A DNA stretch of 64,000 nt. It comes from an uncultured Bacteroidales bacterium (GTDB lineage Bacteria > Bacteroidota > Bacteroidia > Bacteroidales > Bacteroidaceae). Under the pieces are notes generated by a model. The model made no database searches, was not told the origin of the DNA, and worked only from the letters and a program-made list of their open reading frames with translations. The stretch spans positions 1 through 64,000 of the forward strand of contig CACYQI010000037.1 of the NCBI GenBank assembly GCA_902776455.1, read 5' to 3'. The position numbers were made by a program, and so were the translations under genes. How positions within the stretch are numbered: position 1 is the first letter of the stretch; the number at the start of each line of letters is the position of its first letter. Shown piece by piece: positions 9,749-16,897 of the stretch.

Positions 9749-9780
9749 AGGCGGCGCACCCCTTTTCGGATGCGTCGCCT
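9749..9780 (+). terminator. Rho-independent-type terminator after the transthyretin-like gene
   Basis: Stem aggcggcgca (9749-9758) pairs with tgcgtcgcct (9771-9780) with one G-T pair and a 12-nt loop, followed by tttcatt. It closes the 2482-9718 gene group and agrees with a new promoter at 10121. Confidence 0.7.
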
Positions 9781-9864
9781 TTTCATTACCCCGTTGACGT
9801 ATTCCTGTCTTCCCTGTCGGACAGCAATAGTTGGAAAACAAACGATTACCTTCCCTCTCGCTGA

Positions 9865-9952
9865 GGCAGTAGTTGTAGCCCCGGAAGGCAGTAGTTGTAG
9901 CCCCGGAAGGCAGTAGTTACAGGGCTGCAAGGCAGTAGTCGTGGGGCGGCAA
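9865..9952. repeat. Tandem array, four 22-bp units
   Basis: Four 22-bp units each begin ggcagtagt (9865, 9887, 9909, 9931); the first two are identical and the last two diverge in the second half. The array sits in the 435-bp gap between the terminator and the GH16 gene, followed by a cccctttagggt REP-like fragment near 9968-10000. No coding sequence is seen there. Confidence 0.85.
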
Positions 9953-10120
9953 GGCAGAGAACCTCCATCCCCTTTAGGGTAGAGGCCGTTTTAGGGGAAA
10001 GCAATAAAAAGAAATGCACGCTGACTAAAATTCTAATGACCGATTGGGGTTAAAAGACTCACGACATGGGTTCTGCTGCACTTTTATCCTAAATTAGGAA
10101 GATGTATGAAGTTTTTTTCG

Positions 10121-10128
10121 TATCTTTG
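10121..10128 (+). promoter_or_regulatory. -7 box for the GH16 gene, deciding its start
   Basis: TATCTTTG followed by c fits the Bacteroidetes -7 box; no clear TTTG box is visible 19-21 bp upstream. Transcription would begin near 10135, downstream of the first in-frame ATG at 10106, so translation must begin at the ATG at 10154. Confidence 0.55.
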
Positions 10129-10153
10129 CAGACGGAACAAGTATTCTGAAGCC

Positions 10154-11653
10154 ATGAAAGCAATTCTTTATAAAGGTATGTGCCTGTCGTTTGGCCTGCT
10201 GCTCTCGCTGCCGCTGCTTGCGCAGGAGAGCTATCCTATAGCCTTCGACCGGGACGCCGACCGCACGCGAACGGACCGTGTGCTCAATGGTATCGTACTG
10301 AACGGCAACAGCTTCCGGGTGAGCAACCCCATGAAGATGTACCACGACCTGACTGGATCCACCTTCTACGCCCACGCCGGAGACCTCGTCTCGCCGTTGC
10401 TGTCTTTCAGCGGAAGATGGATGAATGGCTACATTTACATCGATAAAGATGGCAGCGGGACGTTCGATGTGTTGCCTCCCGAAGCGGGGGGGACCTTGAC
10501 GGACGACAACGAACTGGTGAGCTTCTCGGGCTTGACGTTGCCCGGCGGCTCGCTGAACAGCGCAGGGGAGCAGACGAACCTCTCGCAAGTGCAGCCGCCT
10601 GCCTTCGTCCTGCCAGGCAACATGAGGCCGGGAACCTACATGATGCGCGTCAAGATAGACTGGAACGACATCAATCCTGCCGGGCGGATGGACGAGGCTA
10701 ACGGCATCATTAAGAACGGCGGGGCGGTGCTCGACATCCGCCTTCAGGTGCTTCCCGAAGACGAACACTGCGAGGGTTTCTACACGATGGCCTTCCACGA
10801 CGAGTTCGACGGAGCGAACGGTTCGCAGCCAGACGCTGCGAAATGGAGACGCTCCGTGCGCTACGGCAGCACATGGAACAAGTATATCAGCAACTCGGAG
10901 GATGTCGTTTTCCTCCGCGACAGCTACCTTGTCTGCCGTGCCATCCCCAACCCCGACACGTCATCCGACCCTGTGCCGATGCTCACGGGCTCCGTGGAGA
11001 CACGCGGCCTCTTCTCTTTTACCTACGGATGGATAGAGGCGCGGCTCAAGACGACTCCGCACAAGGGGAACTTCCCCGCCTTCTGGATGATGCCGCAACC
11101 GCCTACAGACGGCTGGCCGCGCGGCGGAGAGATTGACATCTTCGAAGCCATCGATGCGCAGAACACTGCTTTCCACACCCTCCACTCCCATTGGATAACC
11201 ACTCTGGGCAACCGTAACAACCCGAAGTACAGCTTCAACGAAAGCGTGACGCAAGGCGAGTGGCACATCTTCGCAGCACTCTGGACCGAGGACCTCATTA
11301 CGTTCTATGTGGATGGCAACCCCGTGGGAAGCTATGCCAAGTCGCAGAACCCGTCGGACCTCGAGCAGGGCCAGTGGCCGTTCCTCCACGACTTCTATCT
11401 CATCCTGAACCAGAGCGTTGGCGACGGCTCATGGGCGAAGACTGCCGACACAGCCTTCACCTACGAGACGCTGTTCGACTGGGTTCGCGTCTTCCAGAAG
11501 GATGCCCCCACAGGCATTAAGGACCTTAAGGACTCTGAAGACCTTAAGGACATTAACGACTCCTGGTTTACCCTCGACGGCCGCAGACTACAGGCCGAAC
11601 CAACAATCCCAGGCATCTACATCCATGGGAAAAGGAAGGTTGCAATTAAATAA
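10154..11653 (+). CDS. Exported GH16 family beta-glucanase
   Basis: 499 residues from this start; the frame is open from 10106, but the -7 box at 10121 and the signal peptide (MKAILYKGMCLSFGLLLSL, cleavage near LLAQ) favour 10154. Residues about 30-200 form an N-terminal beta domain resembling GEVED-type regions. The catalytic GH16 domain runs from about 205 to 455, with FHDEFDG, GWIEARLKTT, FPAFWMMP and the signature GGEIDIFEA; E326 is the probable nucleophile and E331 the acid/base, with D328 between. GH16 enzymes of this type cut beta-1,3 or beta-1,3/1,4 glucans. The end is KDLKDSEDLKD (9-bp repeat coded) then WFTLDGRRLQ...PGIYIHGKRKVAIK. It heads a likely operon with the next two genes. 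Confidence 0.88.
   Translation: MKAILYKGMCLSFGLLLSLPLLAQESYPIAFDRDADRTRTDRVLNGIVLNGNSFRVSNPMKMYHDLTGSTFYAHAGDLVSPLLSFSGRWMNGYIYIDKDGSGTFDVLPPEAGGTLTDDNELVSFSGLTLPGGSLNSAGEQTNLSQVQPPAFVLPGNMRPGTYMMRVKIDWNDINPAGRMDEANGIIKNGGAVLDIRLQVLPEDEHCEGFYTMAFHDEFDGANGSQPDAAKWRRSVRYGSTWNKYISNSEDVVFLRDSYLVCRAIPNPDTSSDPVPMLTGSVETRGLFSFTYGWIEARLKTTPHKGNFPAFWMMPQPPTDGWPRGGEIDIFEAIDAQNTAFHTLHSHWITTLGNRNNPKYSFNESVTQGEWHIFAALWTEDLITFYVDGNPVGSYAKSQNPSDLEQGQWPFLHDFYLILNQSVGDGSWAKTADTAFTYETLFDWVRVFQKDAPTGIKDLKDSEDLKDINDSWFTLDGRRLQAEPTIPGIYIHGKRKVAIK
11516..11560. repeat. 9-bp-period array (KDLKDSEDLKD) in the GH16 gene
   Basis: Units of the aaggacctt type in frame with the gene, sited between the catalytic domain and the C-terminal tail, as in the GH127-type and second endonuclease genes. 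Confidence 0.75.
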
Positions 11654-11675
11654 TAATATATAAATAGGTAAAGAG

Positions 11676-12749
11676 ATGAAAAAGATTCTTTTTCTTGCAA
11701 TCATTCTTTTGATTGCAAGAAGCGCAGAAGCGCAGAAGATAACTGTCGTCGATAACGATGGCAACGGCATTCACTTGGTGACGGTGCTGACGGAGGACGG
11801 CAACATGATAGGCCTGACCAGTCTGGAAGGCGTGATAGCCGACGTGAAGGGGGCAAAGAAAGTGGTCCTCACCCACGTTGCCTACAAGCCACTGCTCGTG
11901 GAGGTGGCGAAAGTGCAGGGTGGCAAAGTCATGATGGAGGATGCCGACTACAGTCTGGCCGAAGTGGAGGTGGTGCCCAAGCCGTATGCCTATGTCGAGA
12001 CTTACTACAGGGCCTATGGCTTTATTAACGACTCGCTCCGCTACTTCAAGGCTGGCATCTTGCCCAACGCCTATGATGTGGGGAAGAAGAAACTGCTGAC
12101 AGGAAGTTATCTCAATTGCAAGGCAGAGGCCTACCTGACCGAGGGCATCTCCATCACATGGGGGGCTCGTGTGGAGGCACTCAATGCCGGGAAGGTTTAC
12201 CAGAGCGGTGCCATGAGGCTGCGCCCCGGCGGAGATGCTGCTGCCCGGTACTTCACGACGCTCACCGACGAAGGCGGAGGCAAGCAGCGCGTCAGCTATC
12301 CCGAGGGAACGGCAGGTTACATCTACACAGACGAAGAGCAGACCATGCTCACCCTTGACGCGGCAAAGCTGCAGATATACCTCGACAAAACGACCGGACA
12401 TAAGCAGATAATGAAGCTTCGCGAAAAGAAGGATCTCTACTATCAGTACGTTGAAGTCTTCAGCCACGACGACGAGGGGAACTCGGACATCACGGACCTC
12501 GTGATGTATTCGAACCATTGGGAGTGGAACGGCTCAAAGGGAAGGAACAAACTCATCATCGAGACTTATGCGGCGGAACGTGGCTACATGGATAAGAAGC
12601 AGTTCAAGGCGAAGAAGGACGAACTGAAGAAGAAGTACAAGACGCCACTCCCGCTCGACCGGCTGGAGGAATATGCCACCTCCCACGGCATTCCGACCAT
12701 CGTCCCGACGCTGAGGAAGGCCATCGACAGGATGCCTCGAAAGATGTAA
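11676..12749 (+). CDS. Exported transthyretin-like domain protein, paralog of the 8549 gene
   Basis: 357 residues with a signal peptide (about 1-19, cleavage after SAEA). Residues about 20-100 are the same transthyretin-like domain as in the 8549 protein (ITVVDNDGNG, GLTSLEGVIADVKGAKKVVLTHVAYKP, YSLAEVEVVPKPYAYVETYYRAYG); similarity continues through the body at a lower level. It lacks the C-terminal GIYI-type tail of its paralog and ends in a lysine-rich stretch. It begins 22 bp after the GH16 gene and stops 6 bp before the acyltransferase gene, so co-expression is likely. Molecular function is unknown. Confidence 0.8.
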   Translation: MKKILFLAIILLIARSAEAQKITVVDNDGNGIHLVTVLTEDGNMIGLTSLEGVIADVKGAKKVVLTHVAYKPLLVEVAKVQGGKVMMEDADYSLAEVEVVPKPYAYVETYYRAYGFINDSLRYFKAGILPNAYDVGKKKLLTGSYLNCKAEAYLTEGISITWGARVEALNAGKVYQSGAMRLRPGGDAAARYFTTLTDEGGGKQRVSYPEGTAGYIYTDEEQTMLTLDAAKLQIYLDKTTGHKQIMKLREKKDLYYQYVEVFSHDDEGNSDITDLVMYSNHWEWNGSKGRNKLIIETYAAERGYMDKKQFKAKKDELKKKYKTPLPLDRLEEYATSHGIPTIVPTLRKAIDRMPRKM

Positions 12750-12755
12750 GACGAC

Positions 12756-13931
12756 ATGCGGCGCATCCCTGAACTCGACTATCTGAAGGGCGTGCTCATA
12801 CTGCTCGTCATCACGTTCCACTTGGTCTGGTTCGAACAGTTGCACCCCGACATCAAGCAGGTGGTGTATTGTTTCCACATGCCCGGCTTCCTCTTCATCG
12901 CGGGCTACCTGATGAACGTGGGCAAAGCTCCACGCGACTTCTTGCGGACGCTCCTGTGGCTGGCGGTGCCGTACCTCTTCATGGAGAGCGGATACATCGT
13001 GATGGCTTCGCTTCTGCCCATCAACGACCACATCGACTGCCTCACCTCATCGGTCTTCTTCGACCGCCTTCTGCTCCATCCCCTCGGCCCGCCCTGGTTC
13101 CTCCACGCCTTGATGCTGTGCGAAGCCGCCTATTACATTATTATATATATAATAGGGGAAAGGAGCAAGGAGCAGGAGAAGACATTCTGCCCTGACATTT
13201 CTCTTGCCCCTTGCCCCACGCCCCATGCCCCTATCTGCCGAGTCATATTGACTGGCATCGCCTATTACATTCTGGCCGACGGCTTGGGCATCCTGTCCTT
13301 TTCCTCAGCCCTTTACTTCCTTGCGGGAGCAGCCCTTCGCCTGAGCGGCACAGACTTCGTGACGTTCTTCCGGCCGACGAAGCTCTCCGTCGTAGTCTTC
13401 TTCCTGCTTGCCTGCCTTTCGTACAAACCAACCCAAGCAAGCATGAACGGAGCCTTGATTGCCTATTTCGCCATTTCCTCCCTGCTGGCCTGGCCTCTCC
13501 TCAATCTTCCCAAGGAGCAAGGGGCAAGGAGCAAGGGGCAAGAGAAAGAGGAGCAAGGGGCAAGGAGCAAGGGGCAAGAGAAAGAGGAGCAAGGGGCAAG
13601 GAGCAAGGGGCAAGAGAATACCAACTACCAGAGCAATCCTCTTGCCTCTTGCCCCTTGCCCCTTGCCCCTAAAAAGAGAGGGCCTCTCCAGGCCCTCCTC
13701 TTCTTGGGCCGCAACAGCCTGATGCTCTACGTCTTCTCCCCTATCTTCACGGTTCTTTGCAAGCGACTTGTGCCTCTTCTCCAGTTTGACACGACGGGAC
13801 TCCTCTTCCTCGTTATCTCTCTGACAATCTGCGTCGCAGGCAGCCTCGCCATAGCTTGGGCGATGGATCGCACAGGCATCGCGCGCTTCTTCTTCGGCAG
13901 GAAAGCCATTATGGGCGTTCCGAGAGAATGA
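12756..13931 (+). CDS. Acyltransferase family 3 membrane protein
   Basis: 391 residues with about ten hydrophobic segments. The start RIPELDYLKGVLILLVITFHL, and FHMPGFLFIAGYL nearby, are typical of acyltransferase-3 proteins, which O-acylate sugars of surface polymers in the inner membrane; the His in ITFHL fits the conserved catalytic region. Two loops are enlarged by repeat-coded sequence: residues about 134-160 (GERSKEQEK...LAPCPTPHAP) and about 254-308, where three 12-residue units EQGARSKGQEKE precede a proline/cysteine-rich part. Both fall between predicted membrane segments, so the protein may tolerate them. It follows the preceding gene by 6 bp. The acyl group and acceptor are unknown. 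Confidence 0.75.
   Translation: MRRIPELDYLKGVLILLVITFHLVWFEQLHPDIKQVVYCFHMPGFLFIAGYLMNVGKAPRDFLRTLLWLAVPYLFMESGYIVMASLLPINDHIDCLTSSVFFDRLLLHPLGPPWFLHALMLCEAAYYIIIYIIGERSKEQEKTFCPDISLAPCPTPHAPICRVILTGIAYYILADGLGILSFSSALYFLAGAALRLSGTDFVTFFRPTKLSVVVFFLLACLSYKPTQASMNGALIAYFAISSLLAWPLLNLPKEQGARSKGQEKEEQGARSKGQEKEEQGARSKGQENTNYQSNPLASCPLPLAPKKRGPLQALLFLGRNSLMLYVFSPIFTVLCKRLVPLLQFDTTGLLFLVISLTICVAGSLAIAWAMDRTGIARFFFGRKAIMGVPRE
13156..13234. repeat. 'LAPCP' repeat element, first copy in the acyltransferase gene
   Basis: Left arm aggagcaaggagcagg and right arm cttgccccttgcccc flank about 25 bp of unrelated sequence. The copy is in frame and codes for a hydrophilic loop. Confidence 0.7.
13515..13672. 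repeat. 'LAPCP' repeat element, second copy with three 36-bp units
   Basis: Three exact 36-bp units (13515, 13551, 13587) encode EQGARSKGQEKE. They are followed by the core gagaatacca...caatcctctt and a right arm of ccttgcccc words. The arms are inverted complements, so the whole could form a long hairpin in DNA or mRNA. It is in frame with the gene. Confidence 0.85.
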
Positions 13932-14396
13932 TTATTGCCGCGGAAAAGATTTTTCTCCCGCTTCCCTTCCGGTAATCCTACACCTACAAAAAACCATCGG
14001 CAAAGGCTGAAACAGCCTGGCTGACGGCAAGGGCTGACTGACTCCTTGTGCCATGTTGATTGCTCCTTCATGTAAGAGCAATTGCTCCTACATGTAGAAG
14101 CGATTGCTCCTTCATGTAGGAGCAATGAAGGCAACGTGTAGATGCAGACGCGACTTCGTGATGCAGGAAGGAACATCGGCTGCTCTATCGATTGCCGCTC
14201 CCTGAGCCGAGGGGCCATTTGCCGGTTCGCGTTGACTGACAACTTGTCCTCCTTTGTCCATCTTTGTCGCTCTTTGTCCTCAAAATGGCCAGCTTCCGCG
14301 TTTGGCACGCTTGTTGTCTATCTTGTTAGTGAACAGCGGACGAAGACGAAAGAAAGCGGACGATGTTTAAAAAGAAATGTTTAACTAAAATATAAT
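13932..14396. other. Intergenic region upstream of the Hsp20 gene
   Basis: About 465 bp without a recognisable gene. It holds a 22-bp-period array (14039-14126) and a ctttgtc-rich run near 14245-14280. No convincing TAnnTTTG promoter was found near the Hsp20 start; a tatcttgt word at 14319 is only a weak candidate. Confidence 0.55.
14039..14126. repeat. 22-bp-period array of palindromic units
   Basis: The word tgctcc recurs at 14061, 14083 and 14105, exactly 22 bp apart, with a degenerate copy at 14039. Each unit has the form attgctcctncatgtaggagcaat or close, so units are themselves palindromic. Confidence 0.8.
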
Positions 14397-14403
14397 TAGG
14401 AGG
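14397..14403 (+). promoter_or_regulatory. Strong ribosome binding site for the Hsp20 gene
   Basis: TAGGAGG lies 8 nt before the ATG at 14412 and is complementary to the 16S rRNA end. It decides the start over an in-frame TTG at 14406. Such strong sites are uncommon in Bacteroidales and are not seen before most genes here. Confidence 0.8.
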
Positions 14404-14411
14404 TATTGATT

Positions 14412-14837
14412 ATGTTACCAGTAATGTTTAAGAACAGTTGGATGCCGACATTGTTTGAAGATTTCCTGAACACCGATTTCATGCCTCGTGCCAATTGCAC
14501 GGCACCTGCAGTCAACGTGAAGGAAAGCGAAAACGCCTACACGATGGAACTTGCAGCTCCTGGCATCAAGAAGGAGTACTGCCGCGTAAGCATCAACGAC
14601 GAGGGCAACCTGGCCATCGCTATCGAAAACAAAGTGGAACACAAGCATGAGGACAAGAGCCACCACTATCTGCGCCGCGAGTTCTCGTACTCCAACTACG
14701 AACAGAACTACTCGCTTCCCGACGATGTGGAGCGCGACAAGATCTCTGCTAAGGTCGAGGACGGCATCCTCACCGTTACGATGCCGAAGATGGTCAAGGA
14801 GCAGAAGAAACTCGGCAAAGCCATAGAAGTTTCATAA
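14412..14837 (+). CDS. Small heat shock protein, Hsp20/alpha-crystallin family
   Basis: 141 residues, the usual size. Residues about 30-140 form the alpha-crystallin domain: APAVNVKESENAYTMELAAPG, the middle strands with YLRREFSYSNYEQNYSLPDDV, and the closing AKVEDGILTVTMPK motif. These cytoplasmic ATP-independent chaperones hold unfolding proteins during stress. The start is set by the Shine-Dalgarno site at 14397. The gene stands alone, with repeats upstream and a strong terminator downstream. How it is induced is not visible. Confidence 0.95.
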   Translation: MLPVMFKNSWMPTLFEDFLNTDFMPRANCTAPAVNVKESENAYTMELAAPGIKKEYCRVSINDEGNLAIAIENKVEHKHEDKSHHYLRREFSYSNYEQNYSLPDDVERDKISAKVEDGILTVTMPKMVKEQKKLGKAIEVS

Positions 14838-14880
14838 AAAACGGTACAACCACTCAGCGGAACATCTCCGCAAAAGCATC

Positions 14881-14920
14881 AAAGAGGGTGTGTCATTTGC
14901 GACACACCCTCTTTTTTTTT
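14881..14920 (+). terminator. Rho-independent terminator of the Hsp20 gene
   Basis: A 14-bp perfect stem (14881-14894 with 14901-14914), loop of 6 nt, runs into a T-tract. The stem gagggtgtgtc is shared with the hairpin at 529-567. The rest of the gap to 15140 holds only a weak promoter candidate. Confidence 0.9.
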
Positions 14921-15051
14921 GAACTTTTTTGCTGACGCTTTTATCATTTCGTTATACTTTTAAGGGTAAAACATTCGGTACCGACATAAAATTTCGGTAC
15001 AAAATGACGGTTCTGCACGAAATGATAAATTTTTGACGCAAATTGATGAGG

Positions 15052-15079
15052 TTGGATTGCATCAAAAGCCGTAAATTTG
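15052..15079 (+). promoter_or_regulatory. Possible promoter of the TPR-AraC regulator
   Basis: TTG at 15052-15054 and TAAATTTG at 15072-15079 with a 17-bp spacer, slightly short for the Bacteroidetes pattern. The -7 box covers the first in-frame start at 15077, supporting the ATG at 15140 as the real start. Confidence 0.45.
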
Positions 15080-15139
15080 TGCAGCACATATAAAGAAAAA
15101 GAGTATCCATCAACCATCATTTCACCATATCAACTCAAA

Positions 15140-16855
15140 ATGAATACTTCGCGACACATACTTTCGCTCCTCTTTCTTCTCCTCGTTTTGCCCTTGCGGG
15201 CACAGCAGGACATGAGCGATCAGATGAAAAATTATGCCGAGGAATACAGCCAATGCAAAGAGGCCGGCAAGCGATTGCAACTTGCCAACAAGTTCTTTTC
15301 CTACTTGCTCGAGGCGGACTACATCGACCAGCCCATCCAGTTCCCTGCCGGGTCGCACATCGACTCGGTGGACGTGAATGTCTATTACTACGTGGCAGAG
15401 TGGCACTACAACGAGGGCAACTATCAGACTGCCGCTGACTACTGCCTGCAGGCCACCCGCTGCATGGGCGAGGTGGACGATGCCTCGAAGAGCGATGTCT
15501 ATGGTCTGCTCGGAGCCGTCTATTTCCGCATGAGTGCCTATGAAAAGGCAGTCGAGGCGCTGAACCGCTGCTACGAGCTGGACAAGAAGGCAAACGACTT
15601 CGACCGCATGAGTTCCACCCTGAACAGCATCGCCAGCGTCTTCGTCGCCTCCGGCAAGTCGCAGGAGGCCGAGAAGTACGTCCTGGAAGCCATTGCTGCC
15701 AACAGCCTCACCAACAACATCACGCGCAGAGCCGTCCTCTTCGGCACAGCGTCCGAGCTATATCGCTCCTTGGACGAGAAGGACGAAGCATTGGAGTATG
15801 CCCAGAAAGCCCTCGAAGCGGAGCGGATGGTTGGCGATAACGCCAAGATAGGCGTGCGGCTCTCGCAGCTGGCAAGTGCGCAGATGGGGCTTTCCAAGTT
15901 CAAGGAAGCCCGCCAGTCGCTCTTCGAAGCCATTCCCTTGCTCTACAACAGCGGAAACTTGCACTCATGGGGCATCTGCAAGAACCAGCTGGGCGACATC
16001 CTGGCCAACGAAGGAAAGAACGACGAGGCGGCGGCCTGCTACCTCGACGCTGCCATGCTCTTCCTCAAACAGGGAGACATGTACAACGAACTCCATGCTC
16101 GCAAGGGACTCTACAAAACGACGAAGGAATCCGCCCCCAACGAGGCCATGATGCACTTAGAACGGGCACAACAGCTGAAAGACTCCATCTACCAGAACAC
16201 CACCTCAGAGGCCATAGCCAAGTACAATGCCCTCTACGGCAACGACATACTGCAAAAAGAGAATGAGCGCATGGAGCAAAGGAACCGTACTTTTCTGACG
16301 ACTCTTGTCGCCTCCATTGCTCTGTTGCTCATCCTCTTTAGCTTGGCCTACTTCTCAAACAACCAACGTCACAAGCGCAAGGAACAGAACTACGAGGAAC
16401 ACATCAATACGATAGAGGGCAAGTACAGCAGGATACACAAAGGTTACAAGCATATGATGCGCGAAAAGCTCCTCAATGTCAACAATCTGAGCGAAAAGGA
16501 CAGGAAGTTCCTGCTGGAGCTGGCCGATTGCACGAGCAAGGAAGTAGAAAAAGGCAACACCGACATCAAGAGTATAGCAAAGGAGATGCGCGTCAGCGTC
16601 GCTACCATCCGACGCCGCGTAGGAGAGAGCCTCAAAACCACCCCCAAGGTTTTCATCCTGGACATCCGCATGGACAAAGCAAAAAACCTCTTGATTAACG
16701 CCCCAAGCCTCTCCGTTGCCGAAGTGGCAGAGAAGTGCGGATACACGCAAATCTCCAACTTCACCCGGGCTTTCAAGAACTACTTTGACTTGATGCCCTC
16801 CGACCTTCGGGCTAAATACGAGACAGAAGACGACCAACAGCAAAGCACATTATAA
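15140..16855 (+). CDS. Membrane-anchored TPR regulator with AraC-type DNA-binding domain
   Basis: 571 residues from the chosen ATG, which begins a signal-like segment (TSRHILSLLFLLLVLPLRAQ); the longer frame from 15077 would start inside the promoter. Residues about 20-380 are TPR-like helical repeats, probably periplasmic. A single membrane helix (TTLVASIALLLILFSLAYF) follows near 390-410, then a coiled linker. The last ~100 residues are an AraC-type helix-turn-helix pair (IKSIAKEMRVSVATIRRRVGE and AEVAEKCGYTQISNFTRAFKNYF). This layout, known in Bacteroidetes, would pass a periplasmic signal to DNA without a kinase. The neighbouring exported glycan enzymes and the giant genes 42 bp downstream are candidate targets; that is inference. 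Confidence 0.85.
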   Translation: MNTSRHILSLLFLLLVLPLRAQQDMSDQMKNYAEEYSQCKEAGKRLQLANKFFSYLLEADYIDQPIQFPAGSHIDSVDVNVYYYVAEWHYNEGNYQTAADYCLQATRCMGEVDDASKSDVYGLLGAVYFRMSAYEKAVEALNRCYELDKKANDFDRMSSTLNSIASVFVASGKSQEAEKYVLEAIAANSLTNNITRRAVLFGTASELYRSLDEKDEALEYAQKALEAERMVGDNAKIGVRLSQLASAQMGLSKFKEARQSLFEAIPLLYNSGNLHSWGICKNQLGDILANEGKNDEAAACYLDAAMLFLKQGDMYNELHARKGLYKTTKESAPNEAMMHLERAQQLKDSIYQNTTSEAIAKYNALYGNDILQKENERMEQRNRTFLTTLVASIALLLILFSLAYFSNNQRHKRKEQNYEEHINTIEGKYSRIHKGYKHMMREKLLNVNNLSEKDRKFLLELADCTSKEVEKGNTDIKSIAKEMRVSVATIRRRVGESLKTTPKVFILDIRMDKAKNLLINAPSLSVAEVAEKCGYTQISNFTRAFKNYFDLMPSDLRAKYETEDDQQQSTL

Positions 16856-16897
16856 TAAATAAATCCTTATATTCATAACAATTAAACAACAACTACA

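Noticed and set aside
2482-13931. Classical polysaccharide utilisation locus
   Set aside because: No SusC/SusD-like pair, hybrid two-component system or anti-sigma pair is present, although several glycan enzymes are.
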